DNA of 6,654 bases from Mariprofundales bacterium (GCA_015487905.1 WFOX01000250.1:1-6654); one strand, 5' to 3'; numbered from the stretch's first letter, positions 1 through 6,312 are shown. Notes: generated by a model not told the origin, from the sequence alone. Numbers and translations: made by a program.

Positions 1-1
1 C

Positions 2-1180
2 GCCTATGGCGGCAAGCCGCTCAACTTCGGCCGCGACTACATCCTTCCCAAGCCCTTTGACCCGCGGCTCATTGAGGTCGTGCCGCTGGCGGTGGCCGAG
101 GCCGCTCAGGCCAGCGGGGTGGCGCGCAAGCCCATCAAGGATTTGGACGCCTATCGCATCTCGCTTGCGCATCGCGTCCATCCCGCGCGCGAGTTTCTGG
201 ACTGGGTCTTCGCCAAGGCGCGCAAGCAGCCGGCAAGGCTCGTGCTTCCCGAGGGCGAGGACGAGGTCGTGCTGCGCGCAGCACGCGAGATGCTGGATCA
301 AGGCGTGGCGATTCCCGTGCTTGTGGGGGAATCTGCGCGCGTGCAAGAGGCGGCGCGGCGCGCAAGCGTGCGCCTGCAAGGCATAGAGGTCTTTGATCCC
401 TATCAGGAAACGAGCCGGCTGGAAAGCCTTGCCGATGCGTTTTACTTTGATCGCAAGCGCCACGGCGTGCTGCGCGAGGAGGCGCGGCGCATGCTGCGGC
501 GCAACCCGAATCTGCTTGCCGCGATGATGGTGCGGCGCGGCTTTGCGGATGGGCTGCTCTCGGGCCGCACGGATCACTATCCGAATGTGCTGCGCCCCGT
601 GTTGCAGGTGCTCGGCCATGACGAGTCGGGGCGGCGCTATCGCGTCTATGGCATGTATGTGATCCTGCTGGAAAACGCGGCCTATTTCCTTGCCGATTGC
701 ACCGTGAATCTGGACATGACCGCCGAGCAGCTTGCCGAGCTTGCCGAGCTTGCGGCCGAGGCCGCCACCTCGCTCGGTGCCTCGCCGCGCGTGGCGATGC
801 TGTCATTCTCCAACTTCGGCAGCGTGGAGCGCCCCGAAACGCGCAAGGTGGCCGAGGCCGTGAAGATCCTGCACGAGCGGCGGCCCGATCTCGTCGTGGA
901 TGGCGAGATGCAGGCGGATACGGCGGTCAATGAACAACTGCTGGCCATGTATCCATTCAGCCGCCTCAAAGAACCCGCCAATGTGCTCATTTTCCCCACA
1001 ATGCAGGCCGGCAACATCGCTTACAAGCTGCTCAAGGAGCTTGGCGGGGCTACGGCCATCGGTCCTGTGCTCATCGGGCTTCCGCAGCAGGCGCATGTGC
1101 TCGCCACGAACGCGAGCGTGGATGAGATCGTGCATCTTGCGGCGATTGCCTCGGCGCGCGCGCAGGATGCGGGCGTTTAA
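2..1180 (+). CDS. maeB: NADP-type malic enzyme with phosphotransacetylase-like C-terminal domain (3' part; 5' end outside window)
   Basis: Oxidative decarboxylation of malate to pyruvate in the cytoplasm is the known role of this family. The reading frame is open from the left edge, and 392 residues are visible of a protein normally about 750 long. Residues 1-50 are the end of the malic-enzyme part (FGRDYILPKPFDPRLI, then AVAEAAQASGVARKPI). Residues from about 65 to 385 form a PTA_PTB domain: LVLPEGEDEVVLRAA, AAMMVRRGFADGLLSG, LSFSNFGS (267-274), DGEMQADTAV (300-309), ANVLIFPTMQAGNIAYKLL and GPVLIG. In studied MaeB enzymes this domain is regulatory, responding to acetyl-CoA, and is not an active phosphotransacetylase; that role is inferred here. 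The domain looks intact, with no frameshift. The gene converges on fliP and their stop codons overlap. A stand-alone pta is excluded by the malic-enzyme residues upstream in frame. Confidence 0.93.
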   Translation, partial: AYGGKPLNFGRDYILPKPFDPRLIEVVPLAVAEAAQASGVARKPIKDLDAYRISLAHRVHPAREFLDWVFAKARKQPARLVLPEGEDEVVLRAAREMLDQGVAIPVLVGESARVQEAARRASVRLQGIEVFDPYQETSRLESLADAFYFDRKRHGVLREEARRMLRRNPNLLAAMMVRRGFADGLLSGRTDHYPNVLRPVLQVLGHDESGRRYRVYGMYVILLENAAYFLADCTVNLDMTAEQLAELAELAAEAATSLGASPRVAMLSFSNFGSVERPETRKVAEAVKILHERRPDLVVDGEMQADTAVNEQLLAMYPFSRLKEPANVLIFPTMQAGNIAYKLLKELGGATAIGPVLIGLPQQAHVLATNASVDEIVHLAAIASARAQDAGV

Positions 1181-1186
1181 GCGCCC
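1171..1186. repeat. Small inverted repeat over the shared maeB/fliP stop codons
   Basis: GGGCG and CGCCC form a 5-bp stem around a 6-nt loop, TTTAAG. The loop contains the TTAA (1177-1180) that supplies TAA to both convergent genes. No T-run follows on either strand, so this is at best a weak bidirectional 3'-end hairpin. Its position exactly at the convergence point is the main reason to note it; chance is quite possible in GC-rich DNA. Confidence 0.4.
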
Positions 1187-1929
1187 AACGGCACCGTGTA
1201 GCTTCTCACGAGGTTTTCCACGAGCAAGCGCCAGCCGTCCACGAGCACGAAGAGCACGAGCTTGAGCGGGAGCGAGATCATCACGGGCGGCAGCATCATC
1301 ATGCCCATGCTCATGAGCACGCTGGCCACGACGAGGTCAATCACGACGAACGGAAGATAAATCAGAAATCCGATCTCAAAGGCCGTGCGCAGCTCGCTGA
1401 TCACGAAGGCCGGCACGAGCACCGAAAGCGGCGTTTCCTCCGGGGCCTTGGGCTTGGCCGCATGTGCAGCTTCCAGCAAAGCAAGAAGATCGTCCTTGCG
1501 CGTATTGGCGGCCATGAAGCGTTTGAGCGGCACGAGCGCCCGCGCAATCGCCTCCTCTTCCGTGATCTCATGGGCAAGATAAGGCCGCACGGCCTTGTCC
1601 TGCATCGCGCGCCACACGGGCGCCATCACGAAGGCCGTGAGAAACAGCGCAAGCCCAATGAGCACCTGCGTGGGCGGCGATTGCTGCGTGCCGAGCGCCT
1701 GGCGCAAAAACGCGAGCACGACGACGATGCGCGTAAATGAGGTCATCATCACGAGAATGGACGGCGCAAGCGCAAGCACCGTGAGCAAGACGAGGATTTT
1801 CAGCCCCAAAAACCACCCCTGGGAGGCCTCGCCGCCGATGTGCAGCTCAATCTCAGGCATCGCAATCCCTTGCGCGAAGGCGCTGGGAAGCGCCGCGAAG
1901 CCTAGGAAGAAGAAGAGGAATCTGCGCAT
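1177..1929 (-). CDS. fliP: Flagellar type III export gate protein FliP
   Basis: FliP is an inner-membrane protein that, with FliQ and FliR, forms the export gate through which rod, hook and filament subunits leave the cytoplasm. The 250-residue length is normal for the family. A signal peptide is visible (MRRFLFFFLG...PSAFA, likely cleaved near residue 19), as in other FliP proteins. The conserved block TSFTRIVVVLAFLRQALGTQ (63-82) followed by QSPPTQVLIGLALFLT, and the C-terminal MGMMMLPPVMISLPLKLVLF (208-227) followed by VLVDGW, are diagnostic. Hydrophobic segments lie near 42-62, 87-105, 187-207 and 215-240. The ATG at 1929 starts inside fliO (28-nt overlap), so translation is probably coupled. 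It is the last gene of the block: fliQ does not follow, and the stop codon overlaps that of the convergent maeB. Confidence 0.97.
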   Translation of the reverse strand: MRRFLFFFLGFAALPSAFAQGIAMPEIELHIGGEASQGWFLGLKILVLLTVLALAPSILVMMTSFTRIVVVLAFLRQALGTQQSPPTQVLIGLALFLTAFVMAPVWRAMQDKAVRPYLAHEITEEEAIARALVPLKRFMAANTRKDDLLALLEAAHAAKPKAPEETPLSVLVPAFVISELRTAFEIGFLIYLPFVVIDLVVASVLMSMGMMMLPPVMISLPLKLVLFVLVDGWRLLVENLVRSYTVPLGA

Positions 1930-2210
1930 GGCGCTTCTTCGTCCTCAGATGGCGCTTGCCATGCGGCCTTGGGCGAAAGCGGCCGCGCATCCTCCGGGCC
2001 TACGAGCACGAGATACACACGATCGCGATAGCGCAGCTCCACGACGCTTACGCGCGCGGAAAGCGCCACGCGGCCCGTGATGCGCAAGGCCGAGCGGCCC
2101 TGCATGGCATGGGATGCGCGCCGCAACACGAACACACCCAGCGCAAAGGCGCCGAGCACGAACGCAAGCGCCGCGATCGTCTTCACAAAGCCCCAAACGA
2201 GCGCGTCCAT
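1902..2210 (-). CDS. fliO: Flagellar export apparatus protein FliO
   Basis: FliO is a small bitopic membrane protein that helps FliP assemble. This 102-residue product has one transmembrane segment (about residues 8-30) followed by a basic stretch and a short beta-rich cytoplasmic domain (GRSALRITGRVALSARVSVV, then ELRYRDRVYLVLVG), the typical FliO pattern of 'L.vv.r..L..r..l.lv.v.dr.yllgv'. Sequence conservation in this family is low, so position between fliN and fliP carries much of the weight. I chose ATG at 2210, which shares its A with the fliN stop (TGATG), over a TTG one codon upstream. The C-terminus is acidic and ends in five serines, read from the same bases that encode the FliP signal peptide. 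Confidence 0.88.
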   Translation of the reverse strand: MDALVWGFVKTIAALAFVLGAFALGVFVLRRASHAMQGRSALRITGRVALSARVSVVELRYRDRVYLVLVGPEDARPLSPKAAWQAPSEDEEAPCADSSSSS

Positions 2211-2554
2211 CAACCGCGTCTCAACGAAGCCACGCGTTCCGAAGGCGGCAAGATTTCGGTGATGCGCACGCCGAGCCGATCGCCGATGGCGACGACCTCG
2301 CCGCGCGCAAACACGACGCCGTTGGCGAGCACATCCACCTCCGCGCTTGCCTCGCGCTGCATGTCCACGACGAAGCCGCGCTCCATGCGCGCCAGCACAT
2401 GCAGCGGCACCTCCACGCGGCCGAGCTCCACGCTTACCTCCAGCGGAATGTGCAAAATCGCATCCAACTGCAACCCTGCACCCGCAGGCTCAGGCTTCGG
2501 CGCCTGCGCAGCCTCGTTCGGCTTGGCTTCTTGCTGCTTTTCCGCTTCAGCCAT
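2210..2554 (-). CDS. fliN: Flagellar motor switch protein FliN
   Basis: FliN forms the lower part of the cytoplasmic C-ring with FliM and takes part in switching and in docking export cargo. The first 27 residues or so are a charged, Ala/Pro-rich tail; residues 30-112 are a SpoA domain with the family signature IPLEVSVELGRVEVPL, VDVLANGVVFARGEVVAI and GVRITEILPPSERVASL. I place the start at ATG 2554 (114 residues) because an AGGAGG lies 5 nt upstream; a GTG two codons earlier would overlap that site. The start overlaps the fliM stop by 8 nt (ATGGCTGA). The length is ordinary for FliN; there is no CheC-like phosphatase domain, so it is not FliY. Confidence 0.96.
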   Translation of the reverse strand: MAEAEKQQEAKPNEAAQAPKPEPAGAGLQLDAILHIPLEVSVELGRVEVPLHVLARMERGFVVDMQREASAEVDVLANGVVFARGEVVAIGDRLGVRITEILPPSERVASLRRG

Positions 2555-3545
2555 GACCACCTCCTATGCGCGCAAGGATCTCCGCGCGCAATCGTCCGTC
2601 GTCCTCGCGTATCTTTACCTTCGCAAACGGCGTGCCACGCACGCGCAACAGCGCCGGATCCTGCACATGCGCTTGCAGGTGCAACTCATCGCCGGCGCGC
2701 AGGTGCAAAAACGCGCCCAAGGAGATGCGCGTGCGCCCGATCTCCAACGCAAGCTCCGCGGGCACCTGCTTGAGCGCCGCAAGCAAGGCCGCTTGCCAAG
2801 CGGGGTCTTGCGGGCGCGTCTCCTCTTCGCGCTGGGCGGCGTCCAGCGCTTGCAACACGCCGCGCACGAACTCAGCCGGATAGCCGAGCTCCACGGAGGC
2901 AGGCTCCGCACGCTCACGCGCTACGCTCCAAACGACGGCATGGCAGATCGCCTCCGGCGCGGCCACGCCGAGAAACTGCGGATCGTGATCCACGCGCAGC
3001 ACCTTGAGCTGCATGGCCTGCACAGGCCGCCACGCTTCGGCCACAAGCTCGGCGAAGTCCTCCGCAAGATGCCGCGCAAGCCGCAGCTCCAGCGGCGTGA
3101 GGTGCGCAGGCGGCTCCCCTTCCAGCTCACCGGGGCCGCCCAGCATCGCATCCACGGCGGCCAAGGCAAGCACGAGGTCCATGCGCGCATAAAAGCGCCC
3201 AAGCCCGCGCTCCTCCAGTGCCACCCACAACGAAGCTGTTGCCTGCTCCACGACCTCGCGATAGCTGCGCTTGTGCATCCCCTCGCGCGTGATTTGGCAT
3301 TCGCGGCCGAACAGCTCCGACCAGCGCTCGCGCAGCGCCTCGGCCAAGCGATCGTGCAGATTGACGAAGGCCGGAAAGCGTCCGGGATCGGTGGCCGCGT
3401 CCGCCCCCAGCGCGAACGGCTGCACATCCTTTGGATCGGGCTGGATAAGCGGCGGCAGGCGCATGGGACGGGATGCGTCCTCCTCGCCGAACGCCGCTTG
3501 CAGCGCGGCGATCTCTTCGGGATCCAGCACGGGATGCTTCGTCAT
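2547..3545 (-). CDS. fliM: Flagellar motor switch protein FliM
   Basis: FliM sits between the MS-ring protein FliG and FliN and receives phosphorylated CheY. The 332-residue length is standard. The N-terminus (VLDPEEIAALQ, residues 6-16) aligns with the CheY-binding peptide of the family (ILSQAEIDALL in E. coli) but differs at several positions. A middle CheC-like domain follows (about 50-230) with GRECQITREGMHKRSYREV and the VDAMLGGPG turn (131-139). The C-terminal SpoA domain (about 258-328) includes VPAELALEIGRTRISLGAFL and LRVRGTPFAKVKI. The ATG at 3545 overlaps the fliL stop as ATGA, and the stop overlaps the fliN start, so the gene is embedded in a coupled operon. FliN/FliY identity is excluded by size and the N-terminal peptide. 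Confidence 0.96.
   Translation of the reverse strand: MTKHPVLDPEEIAALQAAFGEEDASRPMRLPPLIQPDPKDVQPFALGADAATDPGRFPAFVNLHDRLAEALRERWSELFGRECQITREGMHKRSYREVVEQATASLWVALEERGLGRFYARMDLVLALAAVDAMLGGPGELEGEPPAHLTPLELRLARHLAEDFAELVAEAWRPVQAMQLKVLRVDHDPQFLGVAAPEAICHAVVWSVARERAEPASVELGYPAEFVRGVLQALDAAQREEETRPQDPAWQAALLAALKQVPAELALEIGRTRISLGAFLHLRAGDELHLQAHVQDPALLRVRGTPFAKVKIREDDGRLRAEILARIGGGHG
2560..2565 (-). promoter_or_regulatory. Ribosome-binding site of fliN
   Basis: AGGAGG reads on the minus strand 5 nt before ATG 2554. It lies inside the 3' end of fliM and decides between the ATG and the upstream GTG at 2560. The match is a full anti-16S match, stronger than those of most genes in the block, which fits FliN being needed in more copies than FliM in the C-ring (an inference). 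Confidence 0.8.
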
Positions 3546-4042
3546 TGCGCCACGAACTCCACGAAGTAGAGGTTGCGCACAAGGTTTTCGCCGAGCAGCC
3601 GATTGATGCGATACACGAGCTCCTCTTTGAGCGCGAACTTGCCGTGCGGCGTGCGCACCTCATCAAAGGTCTTGCCGCCCAGCACCGTGATCACGAGATC
3701 GCGGATCTTCACCATGTTTTCTTCCACCTTTTTCTTCGCCTTCTCGCCGCGCACCTCCAGCTTGATCTTGGCGCGCAAAAAGCGCGTGGCATCGGCATCG
3801 GCGAGATTCACGGTCACATCCTGCATCTCAATGAGCACCGGCGGGCCTTCGTCCTCTTTCGGCGCCGCCGCAGGCGGGGCTTCGCCCGCTGCGGAGGATG
3901 CGCGAGGCGGCGTGCTCACGAGCTTCCAAGCGATAAAGCCCAGCACGCCCAAAACGAGCACGAGCAGCACGAGGATGATCAGCAAAAGCCCCTGCCCTTT
4001 CGGCTTTTCCTTTCCTTCTTTCTCCTTCTTTTCCTCGGCCAT
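3542..4042 (-). CDS. fliL: Flagellar basal-body-associated protein FliL
   Basis: FliL is a single-pass inner-membrane protein that rings the stator units and affects their stability and torque. The 166 residues show a very Lys/Glu-rich cytoplasmic head (1-17), one transmembrane helix (18-42), a Pro/Ala-rich linker (44-68) and a periplasmic domain (69-166) with the family pattern: VTVNLADADATRFLRAKIKL, then KIRDLVITVLGGKTFDEVR and a C-terminal LVRNLYFVEFVAQ. The start ATG has a GGAGG 4 nt upstream, in the 13-nt gap after the second motB. The stop overlaps the fliM start (ATGA). Position directly after the stator genes is the usual one. Confidence 0.95.
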   Translation of the reverse strand: MAEEKKEKEGKEKPKGQGLLLIILVLLVLVLGVLGFIAWKLVSTPPRASSAAGEAPPAAAPKEDEGPPVLIEMQDVTVNLADADATRFLRAKIKLEVRGEKAKKKVEENMVKIRDLVITVLGGKTFDEVRTPHGKFALKEELVYRINRLLGENLVRNLYFVEFVAQ

Positions 4043-4055
4043 GACGCCTCCCTTC

Positions 4056-4739
4056 TCAGCGATAGATCACGATCTCCACGCGCCGATTGCGCGCGCGCCC
4101 CCAAGGCGTGCGCTCGGTGGAAATGGGCTTGGCCGGCCCATAGCCCGCCAAAGCGAGCCGCTCAGGCGGCACGCCCGCCTGCTCCAACACATGCAGCACG
4201 GCGGCTGCGCGCGCGATGGAAAGCCGCCAGGGATCGCGCCCCTCGTCCCAGCCCGCATGCCCCTGCACGCGGATGCGTCCGGGCATCTCGGCCAGCATGC
4301 GCCCCAGCGAAAACAACGCCTGACGATACCTGGATGGGATGCGCGTCCCGCCGCGTGGAAACAGCACCTCGTTTGGAATGCGCAAGTAAAGCTCCTCACG
4401 CACGATCACGGCTTTGACCTTGTGTCTGAGCGCGCTTTTGCGCAACACCGCATGGCAGTTTTGCCGCATCGCAAGCATAAGCTCCTGCGGAGAGACAATG
4501 CGTTGAAGCACGAAAGGCGGGATGATCTCAATTTCCGTGCGCGTGCCGCCGTGCAAGACGGACACGGCCTTGCGAAAGTAAGTGGAGATGTCCTGCAAGC
4601 CCGTCTTGTCCAGCGTGGACATGGACACGATGAGGATGAAAAAGGTAAGCATGAGGCTGATGAGATCGGCGAAGGTCGTCATCCACGCCTCGGGATCGGG
4701 CTTGACCTCAGGCTCTTGCTTCCTTCTGCGCCGCGCCAT
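4056..4739 (-). CDS. motB: Flagellar stator protein MotB, second copy; ion-binding Asp present, peptidoglycan site altered
   Basis: MotB anchors MotA to peptidoglycan and carries the ion through the membrane. This 227-residue copy has a basic head (RRRRK), then PEAWMTTFADLISLMLTFFI (16-35), in which D25 aligns with the essential Asp32 of E. coli MotB and Asp24 of PomB. The AWMTTFADL pattern resembles the sodium-type PomB more than enteric MotB, but ion choice cannot be read with certainty. An OmpA-like domain covers about 115-227 (WRLSIARAAAVL at 171-182, NRRVEI at 218-223). Arg177 of the LSxARA motif, which contacts diaminopimelate in OmpA-like domains, is present. The usual GHTD is GHAG (160-163), so the partner Asp is missing; an Asp two residues later (D165) might substitute. 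The gene starts 2 nt after the stop of the first motB. Confidence 0.93.
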   Translation of the reverse strand: MARRRRKQEPEVKPDPEAWMTTFADLISLMLTFFILIVSMSTLDKTGLQDISTYFRKAVSVLHGGTRTEIEIIPPFVLQRIVSPQELMLAMRQNCHAVLRKSALRHKVKAVIVREELYLRIPNEVLFPRGGTRIPSRYRQALFSLGRMLAEMPGRIRVQGHAGWDEGRDPWRLSIARAAAVLHVLEQAGVPPERLALAGYGPAKPISTERTPWGRARNRRVEIVIYR

Positions 4740-4741
4740 GG

Positions 4742-5515
4742 CTACATCCCCTTCGGCGGCGCCACGGCCGGCCGCACGGGCCGCGGCGGCAGTCCGCGCT
4801 CGTGATGCTCGGGCGCATCCGTCGTGGGCCGGAACTTGATCTCAAACTCCACGCGCCGCGACCACTCGGGATGGCCCGGGATCGGATGGCGATCGCCCAT
4901 GCCCACGGCCACCATGCGCCCCTTCGGCACGCCGCGCGCGGCAAGCGCACGGAACACGGCAAGCGCGCGCGCCGCCGAAAGCTCCCAGTTGCTCGCATAG
5001 GGGCCGCCGCGCGGCGGTGTGGGATCCGTATATCCCGCAATCCAGACGCGGATCACCTCCGGCTTGCGGAAGATCGGCGCAAGCGCATCCAAAAGCGTTT
5101 CCGCCACGGGTGAAAGCTCCGCGCTGCCAGGCGCGAACAGCACGCGCTCCATCAAGCGCACGCGCACGGTCTCCTGATCCAAGGGAAGCACGCTGAAGGC
5201 GTCTTTCACGCCGAGCATCTTCGCGACTTCCGTAAGCGCCTTGGCCGTGCGCTTGGGCGCGCGCGCGCCCTCGGCCACGGGTCTCGCCGGCATCCCTGGG
5301 CCTTCCCCTTTGGAGACATTCGCGCCGTGCGACATGGGGCTAAAGGTGCCGGCCAGCGATCCCAAGGCGGCCAAGCGCTTTTCCTCCACGATCACGGCCA
5401 TGGAGGTGAGCAGAATGAAAAACGCAAGCATCTGCATCATGAGTTCCAAAAACAGCGCCGCGGCCAGGTTCTTGGGCGGATCCACAGGCTCCGGCTTCTT
5501 CTCGCGGCGCGCCAT
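4742..5515 (-). CDS. MotB-like stator protein, first copy; Glu at the ion-binding position, canonical peptidoglycan site
   Basis: This 257-residue protein has the MotB layout: short charged head (REKKPEP), one transmembrane helix (about 17-42), a long Gly/Pro/Ala-rich linker, and an OmpA-like peptidoglycan-binding domain (about 115-228). The binding motifs are canonical: VLFAPGSAEL (125-134), GYTD (161-164), NWELSAARA (176-184) and RRVEFEI (220-226). Aligning the membrane helix with the next gene on FFIL places Glu24 (codon GAA, 5446-5444) where MotB has its essential Asp. The preceding WMTTFAD pattern is replaced by LAAALFLEL. A Pro-rich tail of about 29 residues follows the OmpA domain. It starts 12 nt after motA with GAGGAAGGG upstream. 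It could be a companion of the second MotB, or an independent stator subunit. I give no symbol because its function as true MotB is uncertain. Confidence 0.88.
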   Translation of the reverse strand: MARREKKPEPVDPPKNLAAALFLELMMQMLAFFILLTSMAVIVEEKRLAALGSLAGTFSPMSHGANVSKGEGPGMPARPVAEGARAPKRTAKALTEVAKMLGVKDAFSVLPLDQETVRVRLMERVLFAPGSAELSPVAETLLDALAPIFRKPEVIRVWIAGYTDPTPPRGGPYASNWELSAARALAVFRALAARGVPKGRMVAVGMGDRHPIPGHPEWSRRVEFEIKFRPTTDAPEHHERGLPPRPVRPAVAPPKGM

Positions 5516-5527
5516 AAGCCCTTCCTC

Positions 5528-6286
5528 TTAGGCGAAGGCCGACTTGCGCTGCTTGGGCGGCAAATAGCCCAGGAGCTTTTGCTCCATCACGCGCGGGTTT
5601 TCGCCCGCAACAAGCGACTGCACGCCCGCGATCACGATTTCATTGACGAGCATCTCCTCCTTGCTGCGGGTTTTGAGCTTGCCGGCCATCGGAAGAAAGA
5701 TGATGTTGGCCAAAATCGCGCCGTAGAAGGTGGTGAGCAGCGCCACGGCCATGGACGGGCCGATCGTGGAGGGGTCTTGCATGTTTTGCAGCATGAGCAC
5801 GAGCCCCACGAGCGTGCCGATCATGCCCATCGCGGGCGCATAGGTGCCCAGCGCGCGCAGCATGTCCTCGCCTTGCTGGTGGCGCTCCTGCACCTTTTCC
5901 ATCTCGGTGTAAAGCGTGTCCTCAATCACCTGCGGCTCTTGGCCGTCCACGGCCATTTGCAAGCCCTTGGCGAGCAGCGGATGTTCAATGGAGTTCAAGT
6001 GCGACTCCAACGCCAAGATCCCGTCCTTGCGCACGATCTGCGCAAGCTCCACGAGCTTGGCCACCATCGCTGCCGGATCTTCGGTCTTGTAAAAAAAGGT
6101 TTTGAGGATGATCTGCACGAGCCCCAGCACGCGCGAAAGCGGATAGCTGACGAGCACGACGCCGATCGTCCCGCCGAAGACGATCATCATGGAAGGGGGA
6201 TCAATGAAGCTTGCGATCCCGCTTCCGATCGCAAAGGCGACGAGTCCAAAAGCAACGATCAGACCGATGAGCGTTGCGATGTCCAC
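5528..6286 (-). CDS. motA: Flagellar stator protein MotA (PomA-like)
   Basis: MotA forms the ring around MotB in the stator and transmits torque to FliG. From the GTG at 6286 the product is 252 residues, beginning DIATLIGLIVAFGLVAFAI, close to PomA-type N-termini. Four membrane segments are visible (about 5-22, 32-50, 145-168, 180-202). Functional residues are present: R86 and E94 in the cytoplasmic loop (VRKDGILALES), P151 in TYAPAMGMIGTLVG and P199 in NIIFLPMAGKL. An upstream in-frame TTG at 6331 would add 15 polar residues, but it lies before the predicted transcription start and lacks a ribosome-binding site, whereas GTG 6286 has AGGAGG 6 nt upstream. It is the first gene of the motA-fliP operon. 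Confidence 0.96.
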   Translation of the reverse strand: MDIATLIGLIVAFGLVAFAIGSGIASFIDPPSMMIVFGGTIGVVLVSYPLSRVLGLVQIILKTFFYKTEDPAAMVAKLVELAQIVRKDGILALESHLNSIEHPLLAKGLQMAVDGQEPQVIEDTLYTEMEKVQERHQQGEDMLRALGTYAPAMGMIGTLVGLVLMLQNMQDPSTIGPSMAVALLTTFYGAILANIIFLPMAGKLKTRSKEEMLVNEIVIAGVQSLVAGENPRVMEQKLLGYLPPKQRKSAFA

Positions 6287-6292
6287 GCGCGG

Positions 6293-6298
6293 CCTCCT
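6293..6298 (-). promoter_or_regulatory. Ribosome-binding site of motA (sets the GTG start)
   Basis: AGGAGG on the minus strand lies 6 nt before GTG 6286 and fixes this as the start. The sequence just upstream contains CCTCC (6305-6309), complementary to GGAGG (6293-6297) across a 7-nt loop, so the site could be masked in the mRNA. Confidence 0.85.
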
Positions 6299-6309
6299 CT
6301 CCGCGGAGG
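6293..6309 (-). promoter_or_regulatory. Possible hairpin masking the motA ribosome-binding site
   Basis: In the transcript CCTCC (6309-6305) can pair with GGAGG (6297-6293), leaving the loop GCGGAGA. A competing self-complementary CTCCGCGGAG spans 6308-6299. The stem is only 5 bp, though all but one pair are G-C. Whether it forms or regulates anything is an inference. Confidence 0.35.
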
Positions 6310-6312
6310 ATT

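Noticed and set aside
731..757. Tandem CTTGCCGAG repeat in maeB
   Set aside because: Two exact 9-bp units and one imperfect unit encode LAELAELAAE, the helix normally found here in MaeB; the protein is not lengthened, so it is coding bias rather than an inserted repeat.
2555..2560. GTG at 2560 as fliN start
   Set aside because: The codon overlaps the AGGAGG that serves ATG 2554.
1956..3569. Very long + strand open frame opposite fliO, fliN and fliM
   Set aside because: Composition is dominated by Arg, His, Ala and Gln as expected for an antisense frame of GC-rich coding DNA; no domain is recognisable, and the opposite strand holds clear flagellar genes.
3573..4805. Long + strand open frame opposite fliL and the second motB
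   Set aside because: Low-complexity Ser/Arg/Ala/His composition and no recognisable fold; it is the complement of well-supported genes.
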